Below are positions 50,749 through 58,434 of a stretch of 64,000 nt of DNA, piece after piece. The stretch's first letter is position 1, and each line of letters starts with the position of its first letter. The DNA comes from CALROG01 sp943369755 (GTDB lineage Bacteria; Pseudomonadota; Gammaproteobacteria; Burkholderiales; Burkholderiaceae_C). The translations under genes were made by a program, and so were the position numbers. The stretch spans positions 8,470 through 72,469 of the forward strand of contig CALROG020000017.1 of the NCBI GenBank assembly GCA_943369755.1, given 5' to 3'. Below the pieces are notes generated by a model. That model worked only from the letters and a program-made list of their open reading frames with translations. It was not told the DNA's origin and searched no databases.

Positions 50749-51551
50749 GCATTACCTACAAAGACGCCCAGGGCATTCAGGGCATGCGCGAGGCCTGCCG
50801 CCTTGCGTCCGAGGTGCTGGACTACCTCACACCGCATGTCAAGGCCGGGGTCACCACCCGGGAAATTGACCGCCTGGCCAATGATTACATGGTCAACGTG
50901 CAGGGCACCAAGTCAGCGACGCTGGGCTACCAGCCAGCCGGTTACCCACCCTACCCTGCGTCGCTGTGCACCTCGCTGAACCACGTGGTGTGCCACGGCA
51001 TCCCGAACGACAAGCCGCTCAAAAAAGGCGACATCATGAACATTGATGTCACTGTGATCACCAAAGACGGCTGGTTTGGCGACAACAGCCGCATGTACAT
51101 GATTGGCGAGGCATCCATCGCCGCCAAGCGCCTGTGCGCCGTGACTTTCGACGCCATGTGGCACGGCATTGTTCAGGTCAAGCCTGGCGCGCGGCTGGGC
51201 GACATTGGCTGGGCGATCCAGAAGTTTGCCGAGGCCCAGGGCTTTAGCGTGGTGCGCGAGTTTTGTGGCCACGGCATTGGCAAGGTTTTTCATGAAGAGC
51301 CGCAGGTGCTGCACTACGGCAAGCCCGGCACGCTGGAAGAACTCAAGCCCGGCATGACCTTCACCATCGAGCCCATGATCAACGCGGGCCGCCGCGACAT
51401 CAAGGAAATGGGTGACGGCTGGACCATCGTGACCAAAGACCATTCGCTGTCGGCCCAGTGGGAGCACACCATTTTGGTCACCGAGACCGGCTACGAAGTG
51501 CTGACACTGTCGGCCGGCAGCCCGCCGCGCCCGGCGTTTGTTTCAGCCTGA
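50745..51551 (+). CDS. map: Methionine aminopeptidase, type I
   Basis: A 268-residue enzyme with the five metal ligands in recognisable segments: MNIDVTVITKDGWFGDNSR (two Asp), CGHGIGKVFHEEP (His), TIEPMINAG (Glu), and the final Glu in SAQWEHTILVTE. It removes the initiator Met after deformylation. It is followed by glnD with an 8-base gap, so they are probably cotranscribed. Divergent from purL. Confidence 0.96.
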   Translation: MSITYKDAQGIQGMREACRLASEVLDYLTPHVKAGVTTREIDRLANDYMVNVQGTKSATLGYQPAGYPPYPASLCTSLNHVVCHGIPNDKPLKKGDIMNIDVTVITKDGWFGDNSRMYMIGEASIAAKRLCAVTFDAMWHGIVQVKPGARLGDIGWAIQKFAEAQGFSVVREFCGHGIGKVFHEEPQVLHYGKPGTLEELKPGMTFTIEPMINAGRRDIKEMGDGWTIVTKDHSLSAQWEHTILVTETGYEVLTLSAGSPPRPAFVSA

Positions 51552-51559
51552 TCGCGTTC

Positions 51560-54151
51560 ATGGCTGACCTGCAGGCACTGCGCACCGACTACCGCGCAAA
51601 AAAGGCCGCGCTGCTTCAGTCGGTGCATGCCAGCGGCAGCTCAACCCGGGGCATTCGCACCCTGCTGCAAAAACTGGCCGCTCTGGCCGACGAGGCACTG
51701 AAAGCGCTGTCAGAGCATGCGGGCCTGCCCGCCAGCGCCGCCTTGATGGCCGTGGGCGGGTTCGGGCGCGGCGAGCTGTTCCCGCACTCTGACGTGGACG
51801 TGGTCTTGCTGCTGCCCGACGGCACCTCGCCCGACGCCGATCCAGACCTCAAGCGCCAGGTTGAAGCCTTCATCGGCAGTTGCTGGGATGCCGGGCTGGA
51901 GATCGGCTCCAGCGTGCGTACCCTGGCCGACTGCGTGGCCGAGGCCGCCAAAGACGTCACGGTGCAAACTTCACTGCTGGAGTCGCGCCTGGTTACCGGC
52001 AACCGCAAGCTCTATGCAGCCTTTGCCCGTGCCTTCACCGCCGGGCTGGACCCCAGGGCTTTTTTCATTGCCAAAACGCTGGAGCTGCGCCAGCGCCACA
52101 ACAAGTTCGAAGACACGCCCTATTCGCTGGAGCCCAACTGCAAAGAGTCGCCCGGGGGGTTGCGCGATCTGCAAATCATCCTGTGGGTGGCCCGCGCGGC
52201 CGGCTATGGCAAGACCTGGGACGAGCTGGCCCGCACCGGCCTGGCGACCCCGTTCGAGGCCTTGCAGATCAAGCGCAACGAGGCCCTGCTGAGCCTGATC
52301 CGCGCCCGCCTGCACCTTATCGCCCACCGGCGCGAAGACCGGCTGGTGTTTGACCTGCAAACCGCCGTGGCCGAGAGCTTTGGCTACACCAACCAGTTGG
52401 CCCCAGACGGCCGTATCGTGGCGCGCGCCAGCGAGGCGCTGATGAAGCGCTACTACTGGGCCGCCAAGGCCGTGACCCAGCTCAACCAGATTTTGCTGCT
52501 CAACATTGAAGAGCGGCTGAACCCGACCACGCACGCGCCACGGCCAATCAACGGCCGCTTTTCTGACAAGGCCGGCATGCTGGAAGTGGCCAGTGACGAC
52601 CTCTACGAACGCCACCCCCACGCGATTCTGGAGACCTTCTTGCTGTACCAGCGCACGGTGGGCATCAAGGGCCTGTCGGCACGCACACTGCGGGCGTTGT
52701 ACAACGCCCGCGCCGTGATGAACGGCAAGTTCCGCAACGATCCGGTCAACCGCCAGCTGTTCATGGCCATCCTGCAAGAGCCCAAGGGCATCACCCATGC
52801 GCTGCGGCTGATGAACCAGACATCGGTGCTGGGGCGCTACCTGTGGGTGTTTCGCAGGATCGTCGGCCAGATGCAGCATGACCTGTTCCATGTCTACACG
52901 GTGGACCAGCACATCCTGATGGTGCTGCGCAATGTGCGCCGCTTCTTCATTGCCGAGCATGCGCACGAATACCCGTATTGCTCGCAGCTCGCCGCCGGTT
53001 GGGACAAGCCCTGGATTCTTTACGCCGGCGCGCTGTTTCACGACATTGCCAAGGGCCGCGGGGGCGACCATTCCGAGCTGGGTGCACGCGATGTGCGGGT
53101 GTTTTGCCGCCACCACGGCATTTCCCGCGAAGACTGCAAGCTGATCGAGTTCTTGGTGCATGAGCACCTGGCGATGAGCCGCATCGCCCAGAAAGAAGAC
53201 CTGAGCAACGCCGCCGTGATTGCCGCCTTTGCCAAACGGGTGGGCAATGAACGCAACCTGACCGCACTGTACCTTCTGACGGTGGCCGACATTCGCGGCA
53301 CCAGCCCGAAAGTGTGGAACGCCTGGAAGGGCAAGCTGCTGGAAGACCTGTACCGCTACACGCTGCGGGTGCTGGGGGGCCGCGCGCCCGACCCGGACGC
53401 CGAAATTGAGTCGCGCAAACGCGAGGCACTGATTGTGCTGGCGCTGCATGCCCTGCCCCACGAGTCGCAAAAGCCGCTCTGGGCCACGCTGGACGTGGGC
53501 TACTTCATGCGCCATGACGCCGCCGACATTGCCTGGCACGCCCGCATGCTGTCGCGCCATGTGGGCACTGCCAAATGCATCGTCCGGGCGCGCCGCTCGC
53601 CGGTGGGCGAAGGCTTGCAAGTGCTGGTCTACACGCCTGACCAGACCGACCTGTTTGCGCGCATTTGCGGCTACTTTGACCAGGCCGGCTTCAGTATTCT
53701 CGACGCCAAGGTTCACACCGCAAACAACGGCTACGCCCTGGACACCTTCCAGGTGGTCACCTCCATGCTGCCCGAACACTACCGCGAACTCATCAGCATG
53801 GTCGAGGTGGAGCTGGACAACACCATCGAAGCCCCCGGCCCATTGCCCCCGCCCAGCCGCGGACGGGTGTCGCGCCGCGTCAAAAGCTTCCCCGTGGCAC
53901 CGCGCGTGGACTTGCGGCCCGACGAAAAGGCGCAGCGCTGGCTGCTCAGCATTTCGGCCAGTGACCGGGTTGGCCTGCTCTACAGCGTGGCCCGGGTTCT
54001 GGCGCGCCACAAACTCAACCTGCAACTGGCCAAGGTCACAACGCTGGGTGAACGGGTGGAAGACACCTTTTTGATCGAGGGGCCCGAGCTGCAACACAAC
54101 AAGGCGCAGATCGCCATTGAGACCGAGCTGCTGGAAGCGCTGTCAGCCTGA
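51560..54151 (+). CDS. glnD: [Protein-PII] uridylyltransferase / UMP-removing enzyme
   Basis: An 863-residue nitrogen sensor. The nucleotidyltransferase motif GGFGRGELFPHSDVDV is at residues 66-81, the HD hydrolase domain has HDIAKGRGGDHSELG near residue 495, and two C-terminal ACT domains follow (TPDQTDLFARICGYF and SASDRVGLLYSVARV). It uridylylates PII when glutamine is low and reverses it when high. The ATG at 51560 is 8 bases after map; a longer open frame upstream lies inside map. It overlaps the convergent methyltransferase gene by 9 bases. Confidence 0.96.
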   Translation: MADLQALRTDYRAKKAALLQSVHASGSSTRGIRTLLQKLAALADEALKALSEHAGLPASAALMAVGGFGRGELFPHSDVDVVLLLPDGTSPDADPDLKRQVEAFIGSCWDAGLEIGSSVRTLADCVAEAAKDVTVQTSLLESRLVTGNRKLYAAFARAFTAGLDPRAFFIAKTLELRQRHNKFEDTPYSLEPNCKESPGGLRDLQIILWVARAAGYGKTWDELARTGLATPFEALQIKRNEALLSLIRARLHLIAHRREDRLVFDLQTAVAESFGYTNQLAPDGRIVARASEALMKRYYWAAKAVTQLNQILLLNIEERLNPTTHAPRPINGRFSDKAGMLEVASDDLYERHPHAILETFLLYQRTVGIKGLSARTLRALYNARAVMNGKFRNDPVNRQLFMAILQEPKGITHALRLMNQTSVLGRYLWVFRRIVGQMQHDLFHVYTVDQHILMVLRNVRRFFIAEHAHEYPYCSQLAAGWDKPWILYAGALFHDIAKGRGGDHSELGARDVRVFCRHHGISREDCKLIEFLVHEHLAMSRIAQKEDLSNAAVIAAFAKRVGNERNLTALYLLTVADIRGTSPKVWNAWKGKLLEDLYRYTLRVLGGRAPDPDAEIESRKREALIVLALHALPHESQKPLWATLDVGYFMRHDAADIAWHARMLSRHVGTAKCIVRARRSPVGEGLQVLVYTPDQTDLFARICGYFDQAGFSILDAKVHTANNGYALDTFQVVTSMLPEHYRELISMVEVELDNTIEAPGPLPPPSRGRVSRRVKSFPVAPRVDLRPDEKAQRWLLSISASDRVGLLYSVARVLARHKLNLQLAKVTTLGERVEDTFLIEGPELQHNKAQIAIETELLEALSA

Positions 54152-54835
54152 TTCAGCGTTGCGCAGGTAGTTGTGCAACCGGCCTTTGTAGGCTGCGCCG
54201 CCGGGCAGCGAGGTAACCCGGGTCTGGCTGTGCGAATAGCCCAGCACCCCCATCTTGCGGCTGAAGCTGGGATGGTTGCCACGGTCGGGGTCGGCAATCA
54301 GCACCTGCACGTCGCTGCCCGAATGCAGGCTGATGAACTGCGACAGCGCCTCAGGCTGGTCGCGGTCGTACAGCAAGTCGCTGCCGATGATCAGGTCAAA
54401 CCGGCCGAGCTGCGGGTTGGGCAGGCTCCAGTTGCCGGTCTGGTACTTCATGGCGGGCAAATCGTTCAGGCGCAGGTTTTCGGTCAGAAAAGCCTGCGCC
54501 AGCGGGTGTGCGTCGCTGGCGGTGATGTTGCCGCCGCGCCGGTGCACCACGATGCTGGCCAGCGCCAGGCCGCAGCCGACCTCCAGAATGCGCCTGCCGC
54601 CCAGCTCGAACGACACCATGGCATGCGCCAGCACCTGGCCGGAGGGCCAGAGCAAACCAAACAGCGGCCAGGTGGCCGACGAGATGCCGGCGCGGCTGGC
54701 TTCGCCCAGCGGGTCGTGAAACTGCTGACGGTCCAGCAATGAACGTAGCTGCAGGTCGGCACCGCTGCCATGCACGGTCTCAAGCTTGGTGCGGTAGCCG
54801 GGATCGGGCTGTTGTTCAGTCGTCGTCACCGGCAT
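54143..54835 (-). CDS. SAM-dependent methyltransferase (METTL21/protein-lysine MT-like)
   Basis: A 230-residue class I methyltransferase. SSATWPLFGLLWPSGQVLA precedes motif I (ILEVGCGLALASIV), followed by TASDAHPLA and the motif IV-type FDLIIGSDLLYDR. The order W-P-S-G before motif I and DLLYD are features of the METTL21/METTL23-like group, which often methylates protein Lys, though bacterial targets are unknown. It overlaps the 3' end of def by 20 bases, so it is translationally linked to peptide deformylase. Confidence 0.78.
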   Translation of the reverse strand: MPVTTTEQQPDPGYRTKLETVHGSGADLQLRSLLDRQQFHDPLGEASRAGISSATWPLFGLLWPSGQVLAHAMVSFELGGRRILEVGCGLALASIVVHRRGGNITASDAHPLAQAFLTENLRLNDLPAMKYQTGNWSLPNPQLGRFDLIIGSDLLYDRDQPEALSQFISLHSGSDVQVLIADPDRGNHPSFSRKMGVLGYSHSQTRVTSLPGGAAYKGRLHNYLRNAESG

Positions 54836-55355
54836 CCAGACCGGGGAACAGCACGTCTGTGTAGCCGAATTGAGTGAAGTCGCGCACCCGCATGGGGTAA
54901 AGCTTGCCGATCAGGTGGTCACACTCGTGCTGCACCACCCGCGCGTGAAAGCCACTCACCGTGCGGTCAATCGGCTCGCCAAACGGGTCAAAGCCGGTGT
55001 AGCGAATGCGTGCCCAGCGCGGCACCATACCCCGCAGGCCAGGCACCGAAAGGCAGCCCTCCCAGTCGCTTTCTTCGTCGGTGCCCATCGGCGTGATCAC
55101 CGGGTTGAGCAGCACGGTGCGCGGCACCAGCGGCGCATCGGGGTAGCGCGGGTTGACGCTGTCGGTGCCAAAAATCACCAGTTGCAGGTCTACCCCAATC
55201 TGCGGCGCTGCCAGGCCTGCGCCGTTGACGGACTGCATCGTCTCGAACATGTCGCGCACCAGCAGGTGCAGTTCGCCGGTGTCGAAACGTGGCACGGGTT
55301 TGGCCACGCGCAGCAGGCGCGGGTCGCCCATTTTGAGGATGTCACGCACGGCCAT
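54816..55355 (-). CDS. def: Peptide deformylase
   Basis: A 179-residue deformylase with all three motifs: GAGLAAPQIG (residues 45-54), EGCLSVPG with metal Cys 101, and QHECDHLIG with His 143 and 147. It removes the formyl group from nascent proteins. The ATG at 55355 overlaps the 3' end of ligA by 14 bases, and its own 3' end overlaps the methyltransferase gene. map, which acts next on the same substrates, lies 3.8 kb away on the other strand. Confidence 0.95.
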   Translation of the reverse strand: MAVRDILKMGDPRLLRVAKPVPRFDTGELHLLVRDMFETMQSVNGAGLAAPQIGVDLQLVIFGTDSVNPRYPDAPLVPRTVLLNPVITPMGTDEESDWEGCLSVPGLRGMVPRWARIRYTGFDPFGEPIDRTVSGFHARVVQHECDHLIGKLYPMRVRDFTQFGYTDVLFPGLDAGDDD

Positions 55356-57405
55356 CAAGCAACTCCTTCAGTCCTGCCTCATCCAGCACCGCCACACCCA
55401 ACTCGCGCGCCTTGTCGAGTTTGCTGCCGGCTTCCGAGCCGGCCACCACATAGTCGGTTTTCTTGCTGACCGAGCCGGCCACTTTGGCTCCCGCGGCTTC
55501 GAGCAGTTCCTTGGCCTCCTCGCGCCCCAGGGTGGGCAGGGTGCCAGTCAGCACAAAGGTTTTGCCGGCGAGCGGCTTGGGCGGCTGTGCTGCGGGCTCG
55601 CCCTCTTCCCAGTGCACCCCGCAGGCGCGCAGTTGCTCCACCACCTCGCGGTTGTGCGGCTGGTCAAAAAAGGTACGAATGCTTTGGGCCACCACCGGGC
55701 CGACATCATTGACCGCCAGTAATTGCTCCGGGCTCGCGTCCATGACGGCGTCGAGCTTGCCGAAGTGGCGGGCCAGATCCTTGGCGGTGGCCTCGCCCAC
55801 ATGGCGAATGCCCAGGCCGAACAGGAAGCGCGCCAGGGTGGTGGCTTTGGCCTTCTCCAGCGCGTCCAGCACGTTCTGCGCAGATTTTTCAGCCATCCGG
55901 TCCAGCGCGGCCAGCGAGGTAAGGCCCAGGCGGTAAAGGTCGGGCAGGGTCTTGATGACCTGGGCCTCGACCAGCTGGTCCACCAGCTTTTCACCCAGGC
56001 CCTCGATGTCCACTGCCCGGCGCTGGGCGTAGTGCAGGATGGCCTGCTTGCGCTGTGCGCCGCAAAACAGCCCGCCGGTGCAGCGGTGGTTGACTTCACC
56101 CTCTTCGCGCACTGCCAGGCTGGCGCAAATCGGGCAATGGGTGGGCATGGTGAACGGCGAGCCCCGTTTGGGCTGAGCTTGTTGTAGCCCTTCCACAGGC
56201 TCAGGCTGAACGGCAGGCAGCACCACGCTTACCACCTCGGGGATCACATCGCCCGCCCGCCGCACGATCACCGTGTCACCCACCCGCACGTCTTTGCGCC
56301 GGGCTTCGTCTTCGTTGTGCAGCGTGGCGTTGGTCACGGTCACACCGCCCACAAACACCGGCGCGAGTTTGGCCACGGGCGTGAGCTTGCCGGTGCGGCC
56401 CACCTGCACATCAATACCCAACACGGTGGTGAGCTGCTCTTGCGCCGGGAACTTGTGCGCCACGGCCCAGCGTGGCTCGCGCGTCACAAAGCCCAGGCGC
56501 TGTTGCAACGACAGGCTGTTGACCTTGTAAACCACGCCGTCAATATCGAACGGCAAGGCGTCGCGCTCGGTCGCCACCGCTTGGTGAAACGCTATTAATT
56601 CAATAGCGCCTTGCGCAATACTGGTGCGGGCTGAGACCGGAAACCCCCAGGATTTAAGGGCCTGGAGAAAGGCAAAATGGGTGTCAAACACCGGCCCGCC
56701 TTGCGCGGGCGGCGTCACTTCGCCCCAGCCGTAGGCGTAAAAACTCAAGGGCCGTTGCGCGGTAATGGCCGGGTCGAGCTGGCGCACCGCACCGGCGGCG
56801 GTGTTGCGCGGGTTGATATAGGTCTTCTCGCCCTTTTCGCGCTGGCGTTCATTTAGCGCCTCAAAGTCGTCACGGCGCATATAGACCTCGCCGCGCACTT
56901 CCAGCACGGCGGGGGCTGCGCCTTCAAGCTTCAGGGGAATCTGCCCGATGGTTCTGATGTTCTGCGTCACATCTTCGCCAATTTCGCCGTCCCCGCGGGT
57001 GGCGGCCTGCACCAGCACGCCGTGCTCGTAGCGCAGATTGATGGCCAGGCCGTCGAACTTGAGCTCGGCCACGTATTCGACGGCTGGCGCGTTGTCGGCC
57101 AGACCCAGCTCGCGCCGCACCCGGGCGTCAAAGTTCTGCGCACCGGTGGCTTCAATGTCGGTCTCGGTGCGGATCGACAGCATCGGCACCTGGTGGCGCA
57201 CTTTCTCAAAGCCGTCCAGCGCCTTGGCGCCGACCCGCAGCGTGGGCGAGTCTGGCGTGCGCAACTCGGGGTGCGCGGCCTCCAGTGCCTGCAGTTCCTT
57301 GAACAGGCGGTCGTACTCGGCGTCGGGCAACACCGGCGCGTCGAGCACGTAGTACAGGTGGGCGTGGTGGTGCAGCAGTTGCCGCAGCTCGGCGGCCCGT
57401 GTCAT
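55342..57405 (-). CDS. ligA: NAD-dependent DNA ligase
   Basis: A 687-residue LigA. The AMP-accepting Lys is at about 116 in ELKFDG; the OB fold follows; four zinc Cys lie in CPIC ... HRCTGGLFC; helix-hairpin-helix repeats and a C-terminal BRCT domain (TFVLTGTLPTLGREEA) complete it. It seals nicks in replication. It is slightly longer than E. coli LigA (671). Two in-frame repeat stretches are present: residues ~254-272 (family 1, copy E) and ~398-412 (VQPEPVEG type), the latter just before the zinc finger. It starts 4 bases before the end of zipA and overlaps def. Confidence 0.96.
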   Translation of the reverse strand: MTRAAELRQLLHHHAHLYYVLDAPVLPDAEYDRLFKELQALEAAHPELRTPDSPTLRVGAKALDGFEKVRHQVPMLSIRTETDIEATGAQNFDARVRRELGLADNAPAVEYVAELKFDGLAINLRYEHGVLVQAATRGDGEIGEDVTQNIRTIGQIPLKLEGAAPAVLEVRGEVYMRRDDFEALNERQREKGEKTYINPRNTAAGAVRQLDPAITAQRPLSFYAYGWGEVTPPAQGGPVFDTHFAFLQALKSWGFPVSARTSIAQGAIELIAFHQAVATERDALPFDIDGVVYKVNSLSLQQRLGFVTREPRWAVAHKFPAQEQLTTVLGIDVQVGRTGKLTPVAKLAPVFVGGVTVTNATLHNEDEARRKDVRVGDTVIVRRAGDVIPEVVSVVLPAVQPEPVEGLQQAQPKRGSPFTMPTHCPICASLAVREEGEVNHRCTGGLFCGAQRKQAILHYAQRRAVDIEGLGEKLVDQLVEAQVIKTLPDLYRLGLTSLAALDRMAEKSAQNVLDALEKAKATTLARFLFGLGIRHVGEATAKDLARHFGKLDAVMDASPEQLLAVNDVGPVVAQSIRTFFDQPHNREVVEQLRACGVHWEEGEPAAQPPKPLAGKTFVLTGTLPTLGREEAKELLEAAGAKVAGSVSKKTDYVVAGSEAGSKLDKARELGVAVLDEAGLKELLDGRA
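56170..56212. repeat. Short palindromic PEPVEG-type repeat inside ligA
   Basis: The segment contains GGCTGAGCTTGTTG and CCACAGGCTCAGGCTGAACGG, the two arms of the widespread palindromic element usually seen as TGAGC/GTCGAAGG. Read in the ligA frame it gives VQPEPVEG, the translation that often betrays this repeat inside proteins. It lies between the OB fold and the zinc finger. Confidence 0.7.
56591..56645. repeat. Interspersed repeat family 1, copy E (inside ligA)
   Basis: About 55 bases in the orientation of copy D: GCTATTAATTCAATAGC is the complete terminal inverted repeat, then GCCTTGCGCAATA, a variable segment and GGGCTGAGACCGG. It encodes residues ~254-272 of LigA (SARTSIAQGAIELIAFHQ) without breaking the frame, just before the conserved FDIDGVVYKV. 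Confidence 0.85.
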
Positions 57406-58424
57406 GAAAAAAGCCGACGCGCCAGCACCGAGCCGGCCGACAGGTCGCGCGCGTCCAGCGTGTCGTAGAGCTGTTCAAGGTCGGCACCAATAGCGTCCAG
57501 CGCCTCGACCCGGATGACTTGCGCGTTGTCGTCGGTGATGCTGCCGTCCATCGAGGCGGCCAGGGCAATGGCGGTTTCGCGCATCCGCACAAAGGGCTGT
57601 TCACTGCGTTGAACCTGGGGTGCGTCCAGGCTTAGCGTCAGCTCGCGGATGGCCGACTGCGCCGGGTCGTCGGCCAGCGCGGCCTGGGTGTCAAACGCCA
57701 GGCCCAGCACCGGTGGCATGCCTGCCTGGCTGGCGGGCAACACCATGCGCCCCGGGATGGCGCCTGCCACAAAACCCAGCTTCTGCGCGTTTTGCTGCAC
57801 ATAGCCGGGGCTCCAGGCGGCGCTGCGCGCGCGCAGGGTGAAGCTGAGCTGCGCATCGTGCCCGCTGGCAAATTGGTCCAGCTCGCGGGCCCGGGCCACT
57901 TCGTCAAGCATTTCAGGGAACTCGGGCGCGCCGCCCACGGCGTCTGCAAAGGCCTGGGCCTTCATCACAAATTCGGAGTATTCAATCTCGTTCAGGGCAC
58001 CAACCCGGTTGGCCAGTTGCACGCCGGCCTGAAAGGCGCTGTAGCGCTGCCCTGCCACCGGCAGCTCCCAGAGCTGGCTCTGGTCGTTCAGGCCCTCCAC
58101 CGCAAACGGCTTGCTGCCGGCGCGCCGGGTCGGCGGCATGGCGGCCAGCGCGGCGTCGCCCGAGACCAGTCCGTCCAGGGCAATCGGGGCAATGACGTCA
58201 ATCAGTGCGTCCAGGCCTGGCTTTTTTTCCGGCATGGCCAACGCCATCGGCTCGGAGTCCATTTCGGGGTCGCGGCGCTGGTCCGGATCGTCGCCAGCGG
58301 ACGCGGCTTGGGCCGGAACCGGCTGGCGTGGCGCATTGCGCCGGGCTGACCAGGCCCCATGGGCCACGATCAGCGCCAGCACCAGCCCGCCCAGGATTGC
58401 CAGGCCCACCGTCAGGTTGCTCAT
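57402..58424 (-). CDS. zipA: Cell division protein ZipA-like (FtsZ-binding)
   Basis: A 340-residue protein with a single N-terminal membrane helix (LAILGGLVLALIVAHGAW), a charged, Pro/Ala-rich linker and a C-terminal ZipA FtsZ-binding domain of about 130 residues (FVAGAIPGRMVLPAS, VLGLAFDTQAAL, MRETAIALAASMDG). ZipA ties FtsZ to the membrane. It lies 10 bases downstream of smc and overlaps ligA by 4 bases; zipA next to ligA is a known arrangement. The start at 58424 places the membrane helix at residues ~5-22. Confidence 0.88.
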   Translation of the reverse strand: MSNLTVGLAILGGLVLALIVAHGAWSARRNAPRQPVPAQAASAGDDPDQRRDPEMDSEPMALAMPEKKPGLDALIDVIAPIALDGLVSGDAALAAMPPTRRAGSKPFAVEGLNDQSQLWELPVAGQRYSAFQAGVQLANRVGALNEIEYSEFVMKAQAFADAVGGAPEFPEMLDEVARARELDQFASGHDAQLSFTLRARSAAWSPGYVQQNAQKLGFVAGAIPGRMVLPASQAGMPPVLGLAFDTQAALADDPAQSAIRELTLSLDAPQVQRSEQPFVRMRETAIALAASMDGSITDDNAQVIRVEALDAIGADLEQLYDTLDARDLSAGSVLARRLFS

Positions 58425-58434
58425 GGCGCGGCCT

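Noticed and set aside
51971..54097. A 708-codon open minus-strand frame opposite glnD
   Set aside because: It is antisense to glnD, which has all its domains; there are no motifs and no ribosome binding site.
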